NCBI GenBank assembly: GCA_025200525.1 | Contig: CM045762.1 | Span: 191,853,154 to 191,917,153 of the forward strand | Length of the DNA: 64,000 bases | Direction of reading: 5' to 3' | DNA from: Camellia lanceoleosa | Lineage: Eukaryota; Streptophyta; Magnoliopsida; Ericales; Theaceae | Shown here: piece after piece, positions 23,373 to 35,812 of the stretch | How positions within the stretch are numbered: the first letter of the stretch is position 1 | Layout: each line of letters opens with the position of its first letter | The notes under the pieces: model-generated | What the model saw: the letters and a program-made list of their open reading frames with translations, nothing else | What the model was told of the DNA's origin: nothing | Databases searched by the model: none | Translations under genes and position numbers: made by a program

Positions 23373-25060
23373 GGTTTAAGTTCCGAAATTAGACATTTTA
23401 AAATCACTTTTTACATACTCTTTCTCTCTCTTACTTTCCCAAACACACATTTGAGAGCCTCTCACTCTAAACCGCCCCTTCTCTCTTAGATTTGATCTAG
23501 TAGGGGTGATTTTCTCGCCTTTGGCCTTTACAAAAGTTGCGTGGATCGTCGAGGGCTTTCATTTAATCTGAAAATTTCGGGATTTGGAGCACATTAGTTG
23601 TTGGGTCTTCATCTCCTTGAGCTACGAAATTGAGGTAGGGATATCCTACTCCTTTCTATGACTTCTGTCTTTGAATTTGGACATTTGGATATGTTGGAGA
23701 ATATTGTGTAATTTTGAGGAAGTTAGGGACTTTTATGCAATTTTATAAAAGTTTGGGGTTTGGTTTTAACTAAACCAAGTATGTATGTTTAATACATAGA
23801 AATGAGATTATTGTGGAATAATAATGAAAATGGAACCTTTGGGGTTGAAATGTAAATTATGGAAAATATTACATTGTTTAATTAATTGGGATAATTAATT
23901 GTGGAATTGGACTGTTGATTATATATCCAGTGTGCTTTTATTTTCTGTATAGAAATAACTGCTTTGGGCTATCGGTGGAGGATAGTCGTGGTTGTTGTAG
24001 AAAATGCATGATGATTAGGCGAATTGGAACTAATCTGTGGAAAGTGTCATGGAACTTGACAAGTTGTAGAATACATTAACTGTATTGATTAATGTGTATA
24101 ATGATTGTTTATATGCATAGTGTGAGTTGGAGGAGAAAGGGGATGGACTCCACGGTTTAGGGGAAGATAGGGGATGGACCTCTAAACCGGATGTGTGTGT
24201 TGGAGAAGATAGGGGATGGACTTCGGGGATGTAGCTCGTATGCTCATCCGGTGATATTGACAGAGCTCAGGTGCTTGTCATGGAATGTGTGAAGTGTAGT
24301 ATTGATTAAGCTTCTGTGCTTGTCATGGCATATGTGTAATGAAATGAAACATAGACTTATGTCTTGGAAAGAAAGTGAAAGTGGTGACCAATCTATCAAT
24401 TGTTAATCTTCTAGGCGTTATTCATAATTGGTTTAGTATATTTCTACTGGGCTGTGGCTCACCCTTTATGGGAACATCATTTCAGGTACAGGAAGCATGC
24501 CACCTCCAAGGACTTAGCTTGGGAGGCTAGTGGCGGAAGGACTTTTTGGACTTCTATTTATTTTGATGTGTTACATGTAATTTCAAGCCAAGGGCTTTAC
24601 TTGTGTAGACACCCCATTTTTGACCGTCCTCAAGACTTGGACGTCACCGTTGGAACACTCGGTGATTATCCATGATTGTGTTTGTTTGGAGTTCCCGGAG
24701 TTCTCGGCTGTGCGAGCCTTGCCTCAGGACCTCCGAACTCGACCGTTTGTGTTCGGTTTTGCACCAAACACTTGTTTTTTGCCTTGGAAGGGCAGGGAAT
24801 GCTTTGTGAGGCATCCCTACACACCATCGGCAGTGGCTAGAGGCCATCGGCCGGCTTTTGTCTCCATCGGCACTGTATTGTGCCGATCGGCACTCTTTTG
24901 TGCCGATCGGCAGTCAGTTATGTCAAAATGACATTTTTGACTCCGACTTGTCATTGATTGCTTTATTAGATATTTTATGGCAGCTGTAAAGTTTATTCCT
25001 CCTCCATACACGTGTATGGAGGGGATGAGTCTTGGTTGCTTAGCTTGTAAGGCTTACAAG

Positions 25061-25070
25061 CTCTATAAGA
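25061..25070 (+). promoter_or_regulatory. TATA-like box in the nested LTR
   Basis: CTCTATAAGA in an otherwise GC-balanced context, about 460 bp into the LTR, followed about 30 bp later by the start of a different composition. It is a plausible retroelement promoter. Confidence 0.4.
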
Positions 25071-25729
25071 GAGGAGCTCTTCCTCTTGGCCAAGGGTTAG
25101 CAAATTTCAGAGCTTTAGACATTGTTTAGATATAGGAGCTCTGGTTTTTAGGGTTGAGATAGATACATATATCATATCTCTCTTTTTCTTGTATATCTAG
25201 GTGCTTTTGTGCTTACTTTTGCACTAGAACACCTAGTGTTTCACTTTCTCCTTGCAACTAAGACTCCAGCAGCTGGTTTGTGCTGTTTTTGGCTGGTTTT
25301 GAGCCCAAGCATCCATCAACTTCAAGCTTTGTAAAGGGGTCTACAAGGGTAAGCAAAACTACTCCTTTATTCCCCATTTTTGCATCCTTTCTTTACTTGC
25401 TTTAAAACAATCTTTGAGCTTAGTGTTTGGCATATAAAAGTTCTGTTTTTTTAGCCTCTTTATTGTATATTTAGAGTGTTTTGTTGTTTGGGTGAGTTTG
25501 ATCACCTTTAAGCCTTGAAAAGGCCTCATTTTTGTGCTATTTTGAAGAGATCCGAGATTTTGGTGAAAGGATCTCTTCACCACTGAAATCTTGAGGGATT
25601 TCAGTGGTGAAGAGCATGCCTTAAAGTCTCAAGAAGGAGAGGGCCACCCCCTCTCCTTGATGTCCTTGAAAAGGACAAGTTTGGCTTCCTTAAGGAGCTT
25701 CGTGTTTGGTTGTGTATTGAACATGTTTT

Positions 25730-26740
25730 GATTGTTTACCATGCTTATATTATCATGATATAACATGTTTGTAAGTTGGTTTTGGCCTCTCATGCATGCT
25801 TAGTATGGTTGCCTTGTAATGCCCTCTTTATGCCTTAACATGCCTAGGTTTGTATGCCTTCTTTTTTAGCATGTTTTAGGCCTTAATCCATGAAGCTTGT
25901 ATGCTCATTTTACCTTGTATGAGGTCTGTCCATGCTTGTTTTGGTCGGCCATGGGTTGCATCTCATGTCCTCTTTGTATGCTTGGCTTGTGAGCCTTAAG
26001 TGCATGAGTGTGCAACATGCTTTGTGTGCATGGTTTTTGATGATTTGAGGCTGTTTTACATGTCATTTCAGTCCATCATACATGCTCATTTGATTGCTTA
26101 GCATGCTCCTTTAATGCTTTAAGAGTATGTGTTTAATGCCCCATGTTTTGGCCATGTTGCATGTCTTTGTGCTTAAGCCTCCTAGATGCCATCTAAGTGG
26201 TTCCTTGGACCTAATTTGACATGCTAAAACTCTGATTTTAGTTGGCTAAGTGTTGCCATGTGTGGTATGCAATGTGTGGTTTAATGCCCTATTAGCTTGC
26301 CTTAAGTTTAGGCCATTTGCATGCTTTACTTGGCTTGATTTGTTGCATGATTTGGCATCATGTTTTGCATGAATTTCAGGGCCTAGGTTGTATGTTAGTT
26401 GTCCATATTAGGCCTCCTTTAAGAATGCTTGCATGTTGTCTCATATATGCCTAAGTATTGAGTCTTGACTTGTGCATGTGTGCATGTGTGCTTGGCTCTC
26501 ATGACTTGGCATTTAGCCACTGTTTTTAGGTCTTCTTGAGTTGCCTAATTCTTGCCCATGTCCATCCTCCAATTGGGTTGCATGTTTGTATCATATGTTA
26601 GCTTGTATGCTTGCATAAACTCCATGCATTCCCCATATTGCATATAGATGACATGCTTAGGACCCCATTGCATTGGCATTGTGCATGCTAGGCCTCTTGA
26701 AGTGCATATGATCGAGGTTTAGCACCCATTTGTGCCTATG
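25730..26740 (+). repeat. CATGC/GCATG-rich tract in the nested LTR
   Basis: About 1 kb is saturated with CATGC, GCATG, TTGCATG, ATGCC and TAGGCC words with no fixed period. It looks like a long-diverged short-motif repeat and has no coding potential. Confidence 0.6.
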
Positions 26741-28589
26741 TGATTTGCATACATTTGAAATCAAATTTGCACTCTTGGTTCTTAGGGCCATCATGCATGG
26801 AAATGCGTGATTGGTGGCCCGGGAATCGAGGCACATGCCCTCTCAAGTCCATAGCATGATGTGGGATGTGTTTGGTGCATAAATAGCTTGAATTGCATTG
26901 CTTTGCATGTTGTTTCCCTCTGCTGCTGTGAATTGCAGGTTTTGCAGGCATTCAGTGCCGATCGGCCTTTATTTAGTGCCGGCCCAAGATTCATCCAAAG
27001 GGTCGATGGCCTCTTCTAGTGCCGATGGCCTCTCCCTTCAGCCGATGGCTAGTCCCTCCAGCCGATGGTGATCCCTATGCCCCGAGAGGCATCCCCGGAT
27101 TTTGTCTCTTCGAGGTGGAGAGCAGAGAAACAGAGGCAACACATGTCCGTGCAAGGCGATTCGAGCGAATCCGAACGCGAAGTTGATTAAAGCCCCTCCC
27201 GAGGCACTTATCGCTTTAATTAGGATAATTAATTTGTTAATTAATTTATTCAATTTGTAATATTTAATTAGCTAGTTTAGTTAGTTATTTATTTATTCTG
27301 TATTATTTATTTATTCGGTCCCTCCGAGTGAGGGCAAAAATGTAATAAGTGTGGGTGCGTGGGCATGTATGTCTTCCAATCCCCTTTTCTTTCTAACCCT
27401 TTTATTTACCTGCTTTCGATGGTAGATTAGGGCATTTTAAATTAGCATACCTTATGCAATGCATGTGTGCATTCATGCATTTGTTTACATGCACCGGGCT
27501 CGGTACATCATACAAACTGCATCGAAATTTTCAATTCCAATTTGAATACGTGCATTGAATATTTGCACTTCACATGCCATTCTTAGGGTTAGCCGAGCCT
27601 ACTCTAGCTTGCATATTATGCCTGTGCTGCATTAGCCACTTAACATGAATTAGGTCATGCATGATTGCTAACCCTATTGATTGTTTTTTGGCACGGAGTA
27701 CAATGTGAGTTTTTATTGCTTTAGCATATCGCATGCGTGTGATTGTTAACATGACAATAGAATTGCCGTGCGGCTAATTGCTTACATGATATAAATTGTT
27801 TGTATGCCTGTGGGTGGAGGTTGGATTGCGTGAGTTGGGAATACTCATTGAAATCCGAATTTTTAGTCTACTTGCGAGTAGCAAAAACCAACACGTTTTT
27901 CGAGACAAAACGGATATGCAATGTTTATCTCCAAATTAGGCAATCTAGTCTATACTTGTTTGCTGTGCGCATAACATAGTAATTCTAGGCTAATAAATGG
28001 GTTAAGAATGCATAAAGTTTTCAAAAACGGATATCATGTTCAGTAGAGGCCGGTCTTCGGACCGGGCGAAAGGGGGTGCTCATAGCTGACCTTCCCCGAT
28101 CGTACCCAAGCTCCCGAACCAAGTGTACTTTGGTGATGACGGACACGTATTTCTAAGACCGAGTCAGGGTTTCCTAAATTCCCCATTTTAAAATATTTAG
28201 GTGGCGACTCTGTAATCTGGCAAAGCAGTCCATGTTTGGCACTACTTTTCAAAAAATCAGTTTTCTTCAAAACGATTTGCCAGAAATGGACTCTTTGGTT
28301 CAGAACACGAACCGCAGCCTCTTTTCAAACAAAAAGAAAGCAGGGGAGTCCGAACTGTGGTAGCGAGGCCCCACGCGGGCGCGTCTACAACCTGTATTGA
28401 GCTAGAGCTCTTTTGTTTGTAACCAAGTGTTAACTTGGAATGTTGTAAGCCTTTAAGGCACCACTTTTACTACTTACATGTAATACATTGTACAGAACTG
28501 TTCAGTTGAATAGAAGAGGACGGACTTTTATTATGTTAATGCATGTTTAATTAATGGGTTTATTATGTTATTTTGAGGGCGTTACAACT

Positions 28590-28601
28590 TGGTATCAGAG
28601 C
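28590..28601 (+). other. Primer-binding site (initiator tRNA-Met)
   Basis: TGGTATCAGAGC starts three bases after the end of the 5' LTR (28586). This is the standard PBS complementary to the 3' end of plant initiator tRNA-Met and primes minus-strand synthesis. Confidence 0.95.
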
Positions 28602-28987
28602 GTACCGGGTTAGAATACTTTGGGTACGTGGGAAGTGATTAGGATCACAATGGGTTTGTCTCGCTTGATAGAGACTTAGTTGTAGTGTAACATGATATGT
28701 GATAACATGTTTACGTGATTATTTGGGTATGGGATTTAATTTCTTGGATGTTGATTGGATCTTTGGGTTTCTGGGAGTCTTGTTGGAAAAGCACTTGATC
28801 AATGCTGTTTCTAACTGGAACTCTAGTAACGCCTCGGGACTATCATTATCCGGAAATGAAATTCGTAAGTGCTTATGTGTTTATGTGCTTACGTGGAATG
28901 AATTACAGTTGTCCATGCATTAGGACGTGAGTGTTTAGTTTCGGCACATTTATGAATGTGCTAATGTTCTGTGTTACCTTTATTAGG

Positions 28988-30019
28988 ATGTCAGGTCGAG
29001 GCAGAGGTAGGCGAGGCAGGCGTGGCAGGCAGGAAATGCCTTTGCCAGAGGAGGCACCGGCAGTGCAGGAGGGTGTTGGTCAGGCCAATGTGGCCGAGCC
29101 AGCAGGCCAGCAGGCTGAGGGTGATTTGGCCAGGGGAATAGCAGGGGCTTTGAGTATTCTCCGAGCCGGAAATCAGGCCGTTGAGGCAGGGTCTTCCTTC
29201 TTGAGGAAAGAGTTCTTCCGGTCAAATCCGGACGAGTTTGTTGGGGATCCTAAGGAGCCACTGAAGGCTGATGAGTGGTTAGAGCAGATGGCCAAGACAT
29301 TTGAAATGCTTGGCATAGAGGATAGTGCGTTGAAAGTGACCTTGGCATCCTTCCAGCTGAAGGGAGATGCGGGTCAGTGGTGGAAGTATGAGAAGGCCAG
29401 AGTTGGTGGTGCATGGGAGGCGTTTGTACATGCTTTCCAGGAGAAGTTTTTGTCTGCTGTGGCTAGGGAGAAGCTGAGAGATCAGTTTAGCCGATTGAAG
29501 CAGGAGGGTTTATCTGTGGCCGAGTTTGAGGCTACATTCACTAGCTTGTCCAGGTTCGCACCTGAACTTGTGGCGACTGAGGAGCGTCGTTGTTATGAGT
29601 TCGAGCGGAAGTTGACGCGTGACCTCAAGTGGAGGGTTGGTGGTTCTTATATTCGGGAGTATAGGCATTTGGTAGATTCTGCAGCTCATATGGAGTTGAT
29701 GATGCAGGAGGAGGAGGAGGAGGAGGACAGACTTAGGGGTTCCAAGAGAGGCCAGGAGGGCCAGGGTGATGGTAGGAGACAGAGGGGTTATAACCCTCAG
29801 CCGTCTCAGAGTGGTTTGGCTAGGTCGACTTTCCCAAAGATCGAGTGCAGCTCGGAGGGGCAATCAGGTGAGTTAATTGTTACAAGTGTGGCCACCGGTC
29901 ACAAGGCTTCAGCAGTGCATGGGCGGAGGTCGAAGTCGCTTTTCTTCACTAGACCGCATGAGTCGGGGTTTGGGCAGGGGCGCCCTTGTCTTGTTTTCGG
30001 CAGGGATACTGGCACCTGA
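28988..30019 (+). pseudogene. Retrotransposon gag
   Basis: It starts MSGRGRGRRGRRGRQ, a basic N-terminus typical of Tekay gag. The capsid domain follows (KADEWLEQMAKTFEML, GDAGQWWKYEKARVG, FSRLKQEGLSVAEFEATFT). The reading frame is lost in the zinc-knuckle region: CYKCGH and a later HLKRFCPQ appear in different frames at about 29870-30020. The nucleocapsid is therefore broken and gag no longer joins pol in one frame. Confidence 0.9.
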
Positions 30020-33000
30020 AGAGGTTTTGCCCACAGTTGAGTGCTTCGGGGGCGTCTGGTTCTAGGCAGACGCAGGGTTTTCAGCCAGCTCAGTCTGTGC
30101 AGGCCTCGAGGGCCAATCCAGGGGCTTCTTCGTCCCAGTCAGTGCAGCAGTCCTACGCTCCTAGAGGTGAGCAGGTGGATCAGGGGCCCAGAGGGCGCGT
30201 GTATGCTATTACCGCGCAGGATCTTGTACCGGCTCCATCAGTAGTGAGAGGTACCTTTCTGTTTTGCAACTCGGTTGCTAGAGTGTTGATTGATACGGGT
30301 GCATCTCATTCTTTTGTATCTGCTGCATTCGCATCTGTCTTGGAGTTGGAGTTAGCGCAGTTAGCGTCTCCTATCTGTGTTGTGTCACCCATTGGGGGTG
30401 AGTTGATTCTGAGGCAGGGTGTCAGGTATTGTGACATAGAGGTTGATGATCACAGACTTGTTTTTCCTTTTGTTGTTATGCCCATGAAGGGCTTTGATGT
30501 TATCTTGGGTATGGACTGGTTATCGTCATACCGGGCTGTTATTGATTGCTACCGTCAGAGGGTTACTTGTTGTACAGTGAGCGGGGAGTGTTTCCATTTC
30601 TTGGGAGATCGAGTTGGTAGAGGTGTACCACAGGGGTGTGATCCACGAAAGTGGAGTGGGCTTAGTGATCTACTTGCCAGCTTTGAGAGTGGTGAGTGTG
30701 ATGAGACCTTGACTGTGTTGCCGAGGGTGGTTTGTGAGTATTCGGATGTCTTCCCCGAGGACCTTGTTAGTTTGCCACCTCACCGGGAGATTGAGTTCTC
30801 CATTGATTTGGTGCCCGGCACGGCGCCGATTTCTATGGCACCTTACCGTTTTGCTCCAGCAGAGTTAGTTGAGTTGAAAGTTCAGCTCCAGGAATTGTTA
30901 GATAAGGGCTTTATTCGCCCTAGTGTTTCACCGTGGGGAGCACCGGCACTCTTTGCTAAGAAGAAAGATGGTGCCTTGAGATTGTGTATCGACTACCGAA
31001 AGTTGAATCGGGCTACGGTTAAGAATAAGTACCCGATGCCCCGTATAGATGATTTATTTGACCAGTTGAAGGGTTCCCGTTGTTTCTCTAAGATAGACTT
31101 GAGATCGGGTTACCACCAGTTGAGGGTCAGGGAGGAGGATGTTCCGAAGACGGCATTCCGTACGCGGTATGGCCATTATGAGTTTCTGGTGATGCCATTT
31201 GGGCTTACCAACGCACCGGCAGTTTTCATGGACTTGATGAACCGGATCTTCCGGGAATTCTTGGATCGATTTGTAGTTGTGTTTGTGGATGATATTCTTA
31301 TCTATTCACCTTCTGAGGAGGAGCATGAGGCACACTTGAGAGTGGTGCTTGAGTTGCTTAGAGTCCATAGGCTGTATGCCAAGTTTGGGAAGTGTGAGTT
31401 CTGGCTTGAGGAAGTCAAATTCTTAGGCCACGTGGTATCCAGAAAGGGGGTGTCTGTTGATACATCCAAGGCGAAGCGTAAGATTTGAGATCCATGATTT
31501 TACGGGTTTGGCTGGGTATTACCGCCGGTTTGTGAAGGATTTCTCCAGGTTAGCTTCACCGTTGACTAGACTGACTCGGAAGGGAGTCAAATTTGTATGG
31601 AGTGAGACTTGTGAAAAGTCGTTTCAGGAGTTGAAGGTTAGATTGACCACCGCACCGGTCTTGATTATTCCGGAGAGAGGGTTGGGTTATTCTGTGTATT
31701 GTGATGCCTCACGAGAGGGTCTGGGTTGTGTGTTGATGCAGGAGGGGAAAGTGGTAGCTTATGGCTCGCGTCAGTTGAAAGTTCACGAGAAGAATTACCC
31801 GACACATGACTTATAGTTAGCAGCTGTGATTTTTGCCTTGAAAATCTGGAGGCACTACCTTTTTGGTGAGAGATTCGAGGTGTTCTCGGATCATAAGAGT
31901 CTGAAGTATCTGTTTTCACAGAAGGACTTGAATTTGAGGCAGAGGAGGTGGATGGAGTTCATTGAGGATTATGACTTCGAGTTGCATTATCATCCGGGGA
32001 AGGCCAATGTTGTGGCCGACGCTCTTAGCAGGAAATCCATAGGTGATGTAGCTTGTGTAGCCATCCGGGAGTGGGAGATGTTGGGGGCACTTGGCGAGTT
32101 TGATTTGCTTCTGGGCGAATCTGTCGAGGCTGCGGCCTTGTTTTCTGTTGTTCTTGTGACCTACACTTGTGACTCGAGTGTTAGAGGCCTGAGAGGTGAC
32201 CTTGAGGTAGATTCCTCGAGAAGATCTCCGATGGGAAAGTTGAGAAGGGTGCAGCGGTGTATCGACTTGAGTGTGCGATCTGAGACCGCTTGTTTGTCTG
32301 GGAGTCTTCTTGAGAGGAGGTACTCAGAGTTCCATCATTCATATGCGGTTGCATCCGGGAGGTACGAAGATGTACCAGGATTTGGGTCGCCAGTTTTGGT
32401 GGCGGGGCATGAAGAGAGATGTGGCAGTCTTCGTGTCTAAGTGCCTTACTTGTCAGCAAGTGAAGGCCGAGCATCAGAGGCCAGCGGGTTTGCTACAACC
32501 CTTGCCTATTGCCGAGTGGAAGTGGGAACATATCACGATGGACTTTGTTGTAGGTCTTCCGAGGACTCAGCGGGGTGGTGATGCTATCTGGGTAGTTGTG
32601 GATCGGTTGACTAAGTCGGCGCACTTCATTCCTATGCACGTGAGAGATTCGGTAGATCATCTTGCCGACTTGTATGTTCGGGACATAGTGAGATTGCACG
32701 GGGTCCCAGTGACGATCGTCTCAGATAGAGACCCTCGTTTTACTGCTAGGTTGTGGCAGAGTTTGCAGGGTGCCTTGGGCACTAAGTTGACCTTGAAGAC
32801 TTATCATCCTCGGTGGGGCAGTCCGAGCGTACTATTCAGATTCTCGAGGACATGCTTCGGGGTTGTGTCCTTGATTTCAGTGGGACATGGGAGAGGCACT
32901 TGCCATTGGTGGAATTTGCCTACAACAACAGTTATCAGTCTAGCATCGGTATGGCACCGTTTGAGGCCTTGTATGGCCGACCTTGTAGGTCTCCAGTTTG

Positions 33001-33577
33001 TTGGACCGAGGTGGGTGATACACCTTTGTTGGGTCCGGAGTTGGTTAGGGAGACGACGGAGAAAGTTGAGCTTATCCGTAGGAGGCTTGTTACAGCCCAG
33101 AGTCGTCAGAAATCCTATGCTGACCGTAGGAGGAGACCGTTGGAGTTTGTGGTGGGTGATCATGTCTTTCTGAAGATATCACCTAGACGGGGATTGATGA
33201 GATTTGGGAAGAGAGGGAAGTTGTCCCCTCGGTTTATAGGACCTTTTGAGATCCTTGAGAGGATTGGCGAGGTAGCTTACCGTTTAGCTTTGCCGCCACA
33301 GTTATCCGGAGTTCATGACGTGTTTCATGTGAGTATGCTTCGGAAGTACGAGCCTGATCCGTCACATGTACTGGATTGGACAGATTTAGAGGTAGATGAG
33401 GATGCCTCGTATGAGGAGAGACCAGTTCAGGTCTTGGATAGGCGGGATCAAGTCCTACGTGGCAAGACCATTCCCTTGGTTAAGGTTTTGTGGAAGCATC
33501 ACGGAGTGGAGGAGGCCACTTGGGAACGTGAGTTAGAGGTCCGCGAGAAATATCCGGACTTGTTTGTTGATTTGTAG
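30010..33577 (+). pseudogene. Retrotransposon pol (PR-RT-RH-IN-chromodomain), broken
   Basis: Protease has DTGASHSF at about 30292. RT has [11 protein letters not shown], the FVDD catalytic motif at 31282-31293 (usual YVDD) and FLGHVVS. Between RT and RNase H about a dozen residues are lost with a frameshift near 31478. RNase H follows ([29 protein letters not shown]) with an in-frame TAG at 31814-31816 where Glu is usual, then [18 protein letters not shown] further frameshift lies between about 32170 and 32290. Integrase has HLHPG-like and CLTCQQ zinc ligands, the DFVVGLP and SDRDPRF Asp motifs, and QSER with the Glu after a frameshift at about 32810. The end is a chromodomain ([16 protein letters not shown]) and stop at 33577. 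It is not functional as read. Confidence 0.93.
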
Positions 33578-33923
33578 ACTTGTAATGAGAATTTGTAATT
33601 TTGTTGAACTTTAAGAACATTATTTGTGTCTTACGTTGTGAAACATGGTATATGTTTTGATTTAAGGAAGTATTGTAGAACTTGCCTTAATGTGAAAATT
33701 GATTATAATATCGCATGTGTTGGCCATATTATAGAATTGGAGATATATCATGGAGTTTTGTTATGATATGATTTATGAACCATGTGTATTGAGAATGGTT
33801 AGAAAGTAGAACAAGAAATGCATGTTATAGATGCCCTTTGTTGAATGTTATGATGTAACACTGTTTAAAATGGAGACAAATTATTTTTGAAAACTTGTTT
33901 TAATTTCGGGGGCGAAATTCTTT

Positions 33924-33936
33924 AAGGGGGGGAGGT
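33924..33936 (+). other. Polypurine tract
   Basis: AAGGGGGGGAGGT directly precedes the 3' LTR and is the expected plus-strand primer site. Confidence 0.9.
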
Positions 33937-35812
33937 TATAGCGATCCCGGGTTTACCCTTGTTGTACAGTGATTCGGACGTGTATCCGTAGATGTTAGTA
34001 GTTGTTTACTTTCTTGTTTACATCCTTATCGACTTGGTATTTGAGTTATAGGATGTGTTGGGCCAGTTGGAGACAGGTTGGTTGAACTTAGAACCAAAGA
34101 TAAGCTGCCCAGGTTTTGACCTTCACGCTCGAGCGGAGATTAGGGCGCTCGAGCGGAGATATTTTTGGCTTGTACGCTCGAGCGGGAATTAGAGCGCTCG
34201 AGCGGATAAATCACCCTCCCAGTAGTTTTGTCGTCTGCAACATTTGCTGGATGGTTGCATTCAGCGCTCGAGCGTAGGTTTGAGCGCTCGAGCGGGGACT
34301 TCGATCGTGCGCTCGAGCGGAGGATTTAGCGCTCGAGCGGGTTACTTTTTGGCTTGTACGCTCGAGCGGAGATTAGAGCGCTCGAGCGTAAGACTGGGTT
34401 TAAGTTCCGAAATTAGACATTTTAAAATCACTTTTTACATACTCTTTCTCTCTCTTACTTTCCCAAACACACATTTGAGAGCCTCTCACTCTAAACCGCC
34501 CCTTCTCTCTTAGATTTGATCTAGTAGGGGTGATTTTCTCGCCTTTGGCCTTTACAAAAGTTGCGTGGATCGTCGAGGGCTTTCATTTAATCTGAAAATT
34601 TCGGGATTTGGAGCACATTAGTTGTTGGGTCTTCATCTCCTTGAGCTACGAAATTGAGGTAGGGATATCCTACTCCTTTCTATGACTTCTGTCTTTGAAT
34701 TTGGACATTTGGATATGTTGGAGAATATTGTGTAATTTTGAGGAAGTTAGGGACTTTTATGCAATTTTATAAAAGTTTGGGGTTTGGTTTTAACTAAACC
34801 AAGTATGTATGTTTAATACATAGAAATGAGATTATTGTGGAATAATAATGAAAATGGAACCTTTGGGGTTGAAATGTAAATTATGGAAAATATTACATTG
34901 TTTAATTAATTGGGATAATTAATTGTGGAATTGAATTGATTATATATCCGGTGCTTTTATTTTCTCGTATAGAAATAATCGCTTTGGGCTATCGGTGGAG
35001 GATAGTCGTGGTTGTTGTAGAAAATGCATGATGATTAGGCTAATTGGAACTAATCTGGAAAGTGTCATGGAACTTGACAAGTTGTAGAATACATTAATCG
35101 TATTGATTAATGTGTATAATGATTGTTTATATGCATAGTGTGAGTTGGAGGAGAAAGGGGATGGACTCACGGTTTTAGGGAAGATAGGGGATGGACCTCT
35201 AAACCGGATGTGTGTGTTGGAGAAGATAGGGGATGGACTTCGGGGATGTAGCTCGTATGCTCATCCGGTGATATTGACAGAGCTCAGGTGCTTGTCATGG
35301 AATGTGTGAAGTGTAGTATTGATTAAGCTTCTGTGCTTGTCATGGCATATGTGTAATGAAATGAAACATAGACTTATGTCTTGGAAAGAAAGTGAAAGTG
35401 GTGACCAATCTATCAATTGTTAATCTTCTAGGCGTTATTCATAATTGGTTTAGTATATTTCTACTGGGCTGTGGCTCACCCTTTATGGGAACATCATTTC
35501 AGGTACAGGAAGCATGCCACCTCCAAGGACTTAGCTTGGGAGGCTAGTGGCGGAAGGACTTTTTGGACTTCTATTTATTTTGATGTGTTACATGTAATTT
35601 CAAGCCAAGGGCTTTACCTGTATTGAGCTAGAGCTCTTTTGTTTGTAACCAAGTGTTAACTTGGAATGTTGTAAGCCTTTAAGGCACCACTTTTACTACT
35701 TACATGTAATACATTGTACAGAACTGTTCAGTTGAATAGAAGAGGACGGACTTTTATTATGTTAATGCATGTTTAATTAATGGGTTTATTATGTTATTTT
35801 GAGGGCGTTACA
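33937..35812 (+). repeat. 3' LTR (1,876 bp)
   Basis: It begins TATAGCGATCCCGGG and ends GAGGGCGTTACA. It is uninterrupted and retains intact CGCTCGAGCG copies at 34126-34390. Next is the target duplication CCACT and the START-domain coding sequence. Confidence 0.95.

Larger units (their letters stand above)
24604..28389 (+). mobile_element. Nested 3.8-kb giant solo LTR (Tat/Ogre-like)
   Basis: It begins TGTAGACACCCC, ends GCGCGTCTACA and is flanked by ACTTG/ACCTG (24599-24603, 28390-28394), a 5-bp duplication with one change from the uninterrupted 3' LTR. It carries no retroelement protein. A TATA-like CTCTATAAGA lies at 25061, ahead of a likely R region. Length and termini fit the very long LTRs of Tat/Ogre elements, and a decayed Tat pol occurs elsewhere in the window. 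A GGTGGCGACTCTG word at about 28200 resembles the primer-binding sequence used by such elements, yet lies about 190 bp inside the right end. A non-coding LARD-type element without paired LTRs is the alternative. Solo-LTR status is inference. Confidence 0.75.
22921..28586 (+). repeat. 5' LTR (split by nested element)
   Basis: LTR sequence is present at 22921-24603 and 28390-28586, about 1,875 bp once the nested 24604-28389 insertion and its duplicated 5 bp are removed. The 3' LTR is 1,876 bp. The two LTRs are nearly identical except at 23195-23310, where several CGCTCGAGCG motifs of the 3' copy are replaced by GCGCCGGCG-like sequence. Confidence 0.95.
22921..35812 (+). mobile_element. Tekay/Del-type Ty3/gypsy LTR retrotransposon, with nested insertion
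   Basis: Two LTRs (22921-28586 including a 3.8-kb nested insertion, and 33937-35812) flank gag-pol with a C-terminal chromodomain. The 5-bp target duplication is CCGCT/CCACT (22916-22920, 35813-35817; one mismatch). Joining the flanks restores GAG-GAT-GCC-ACT-CCT, the expected EDATP of the START-domain gene, so the insertion is within a coding exon. LTR ends are TATAGCG...GGCGTTACA rather than TG...CA at the left. pol has several frameshifts and an in-frame stop, so this copy is not autonomous. Domain order PR-RT-RH-IN-chromodomain places it with chromoviruses, Tekay/Del type. Confidence 0.95.
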
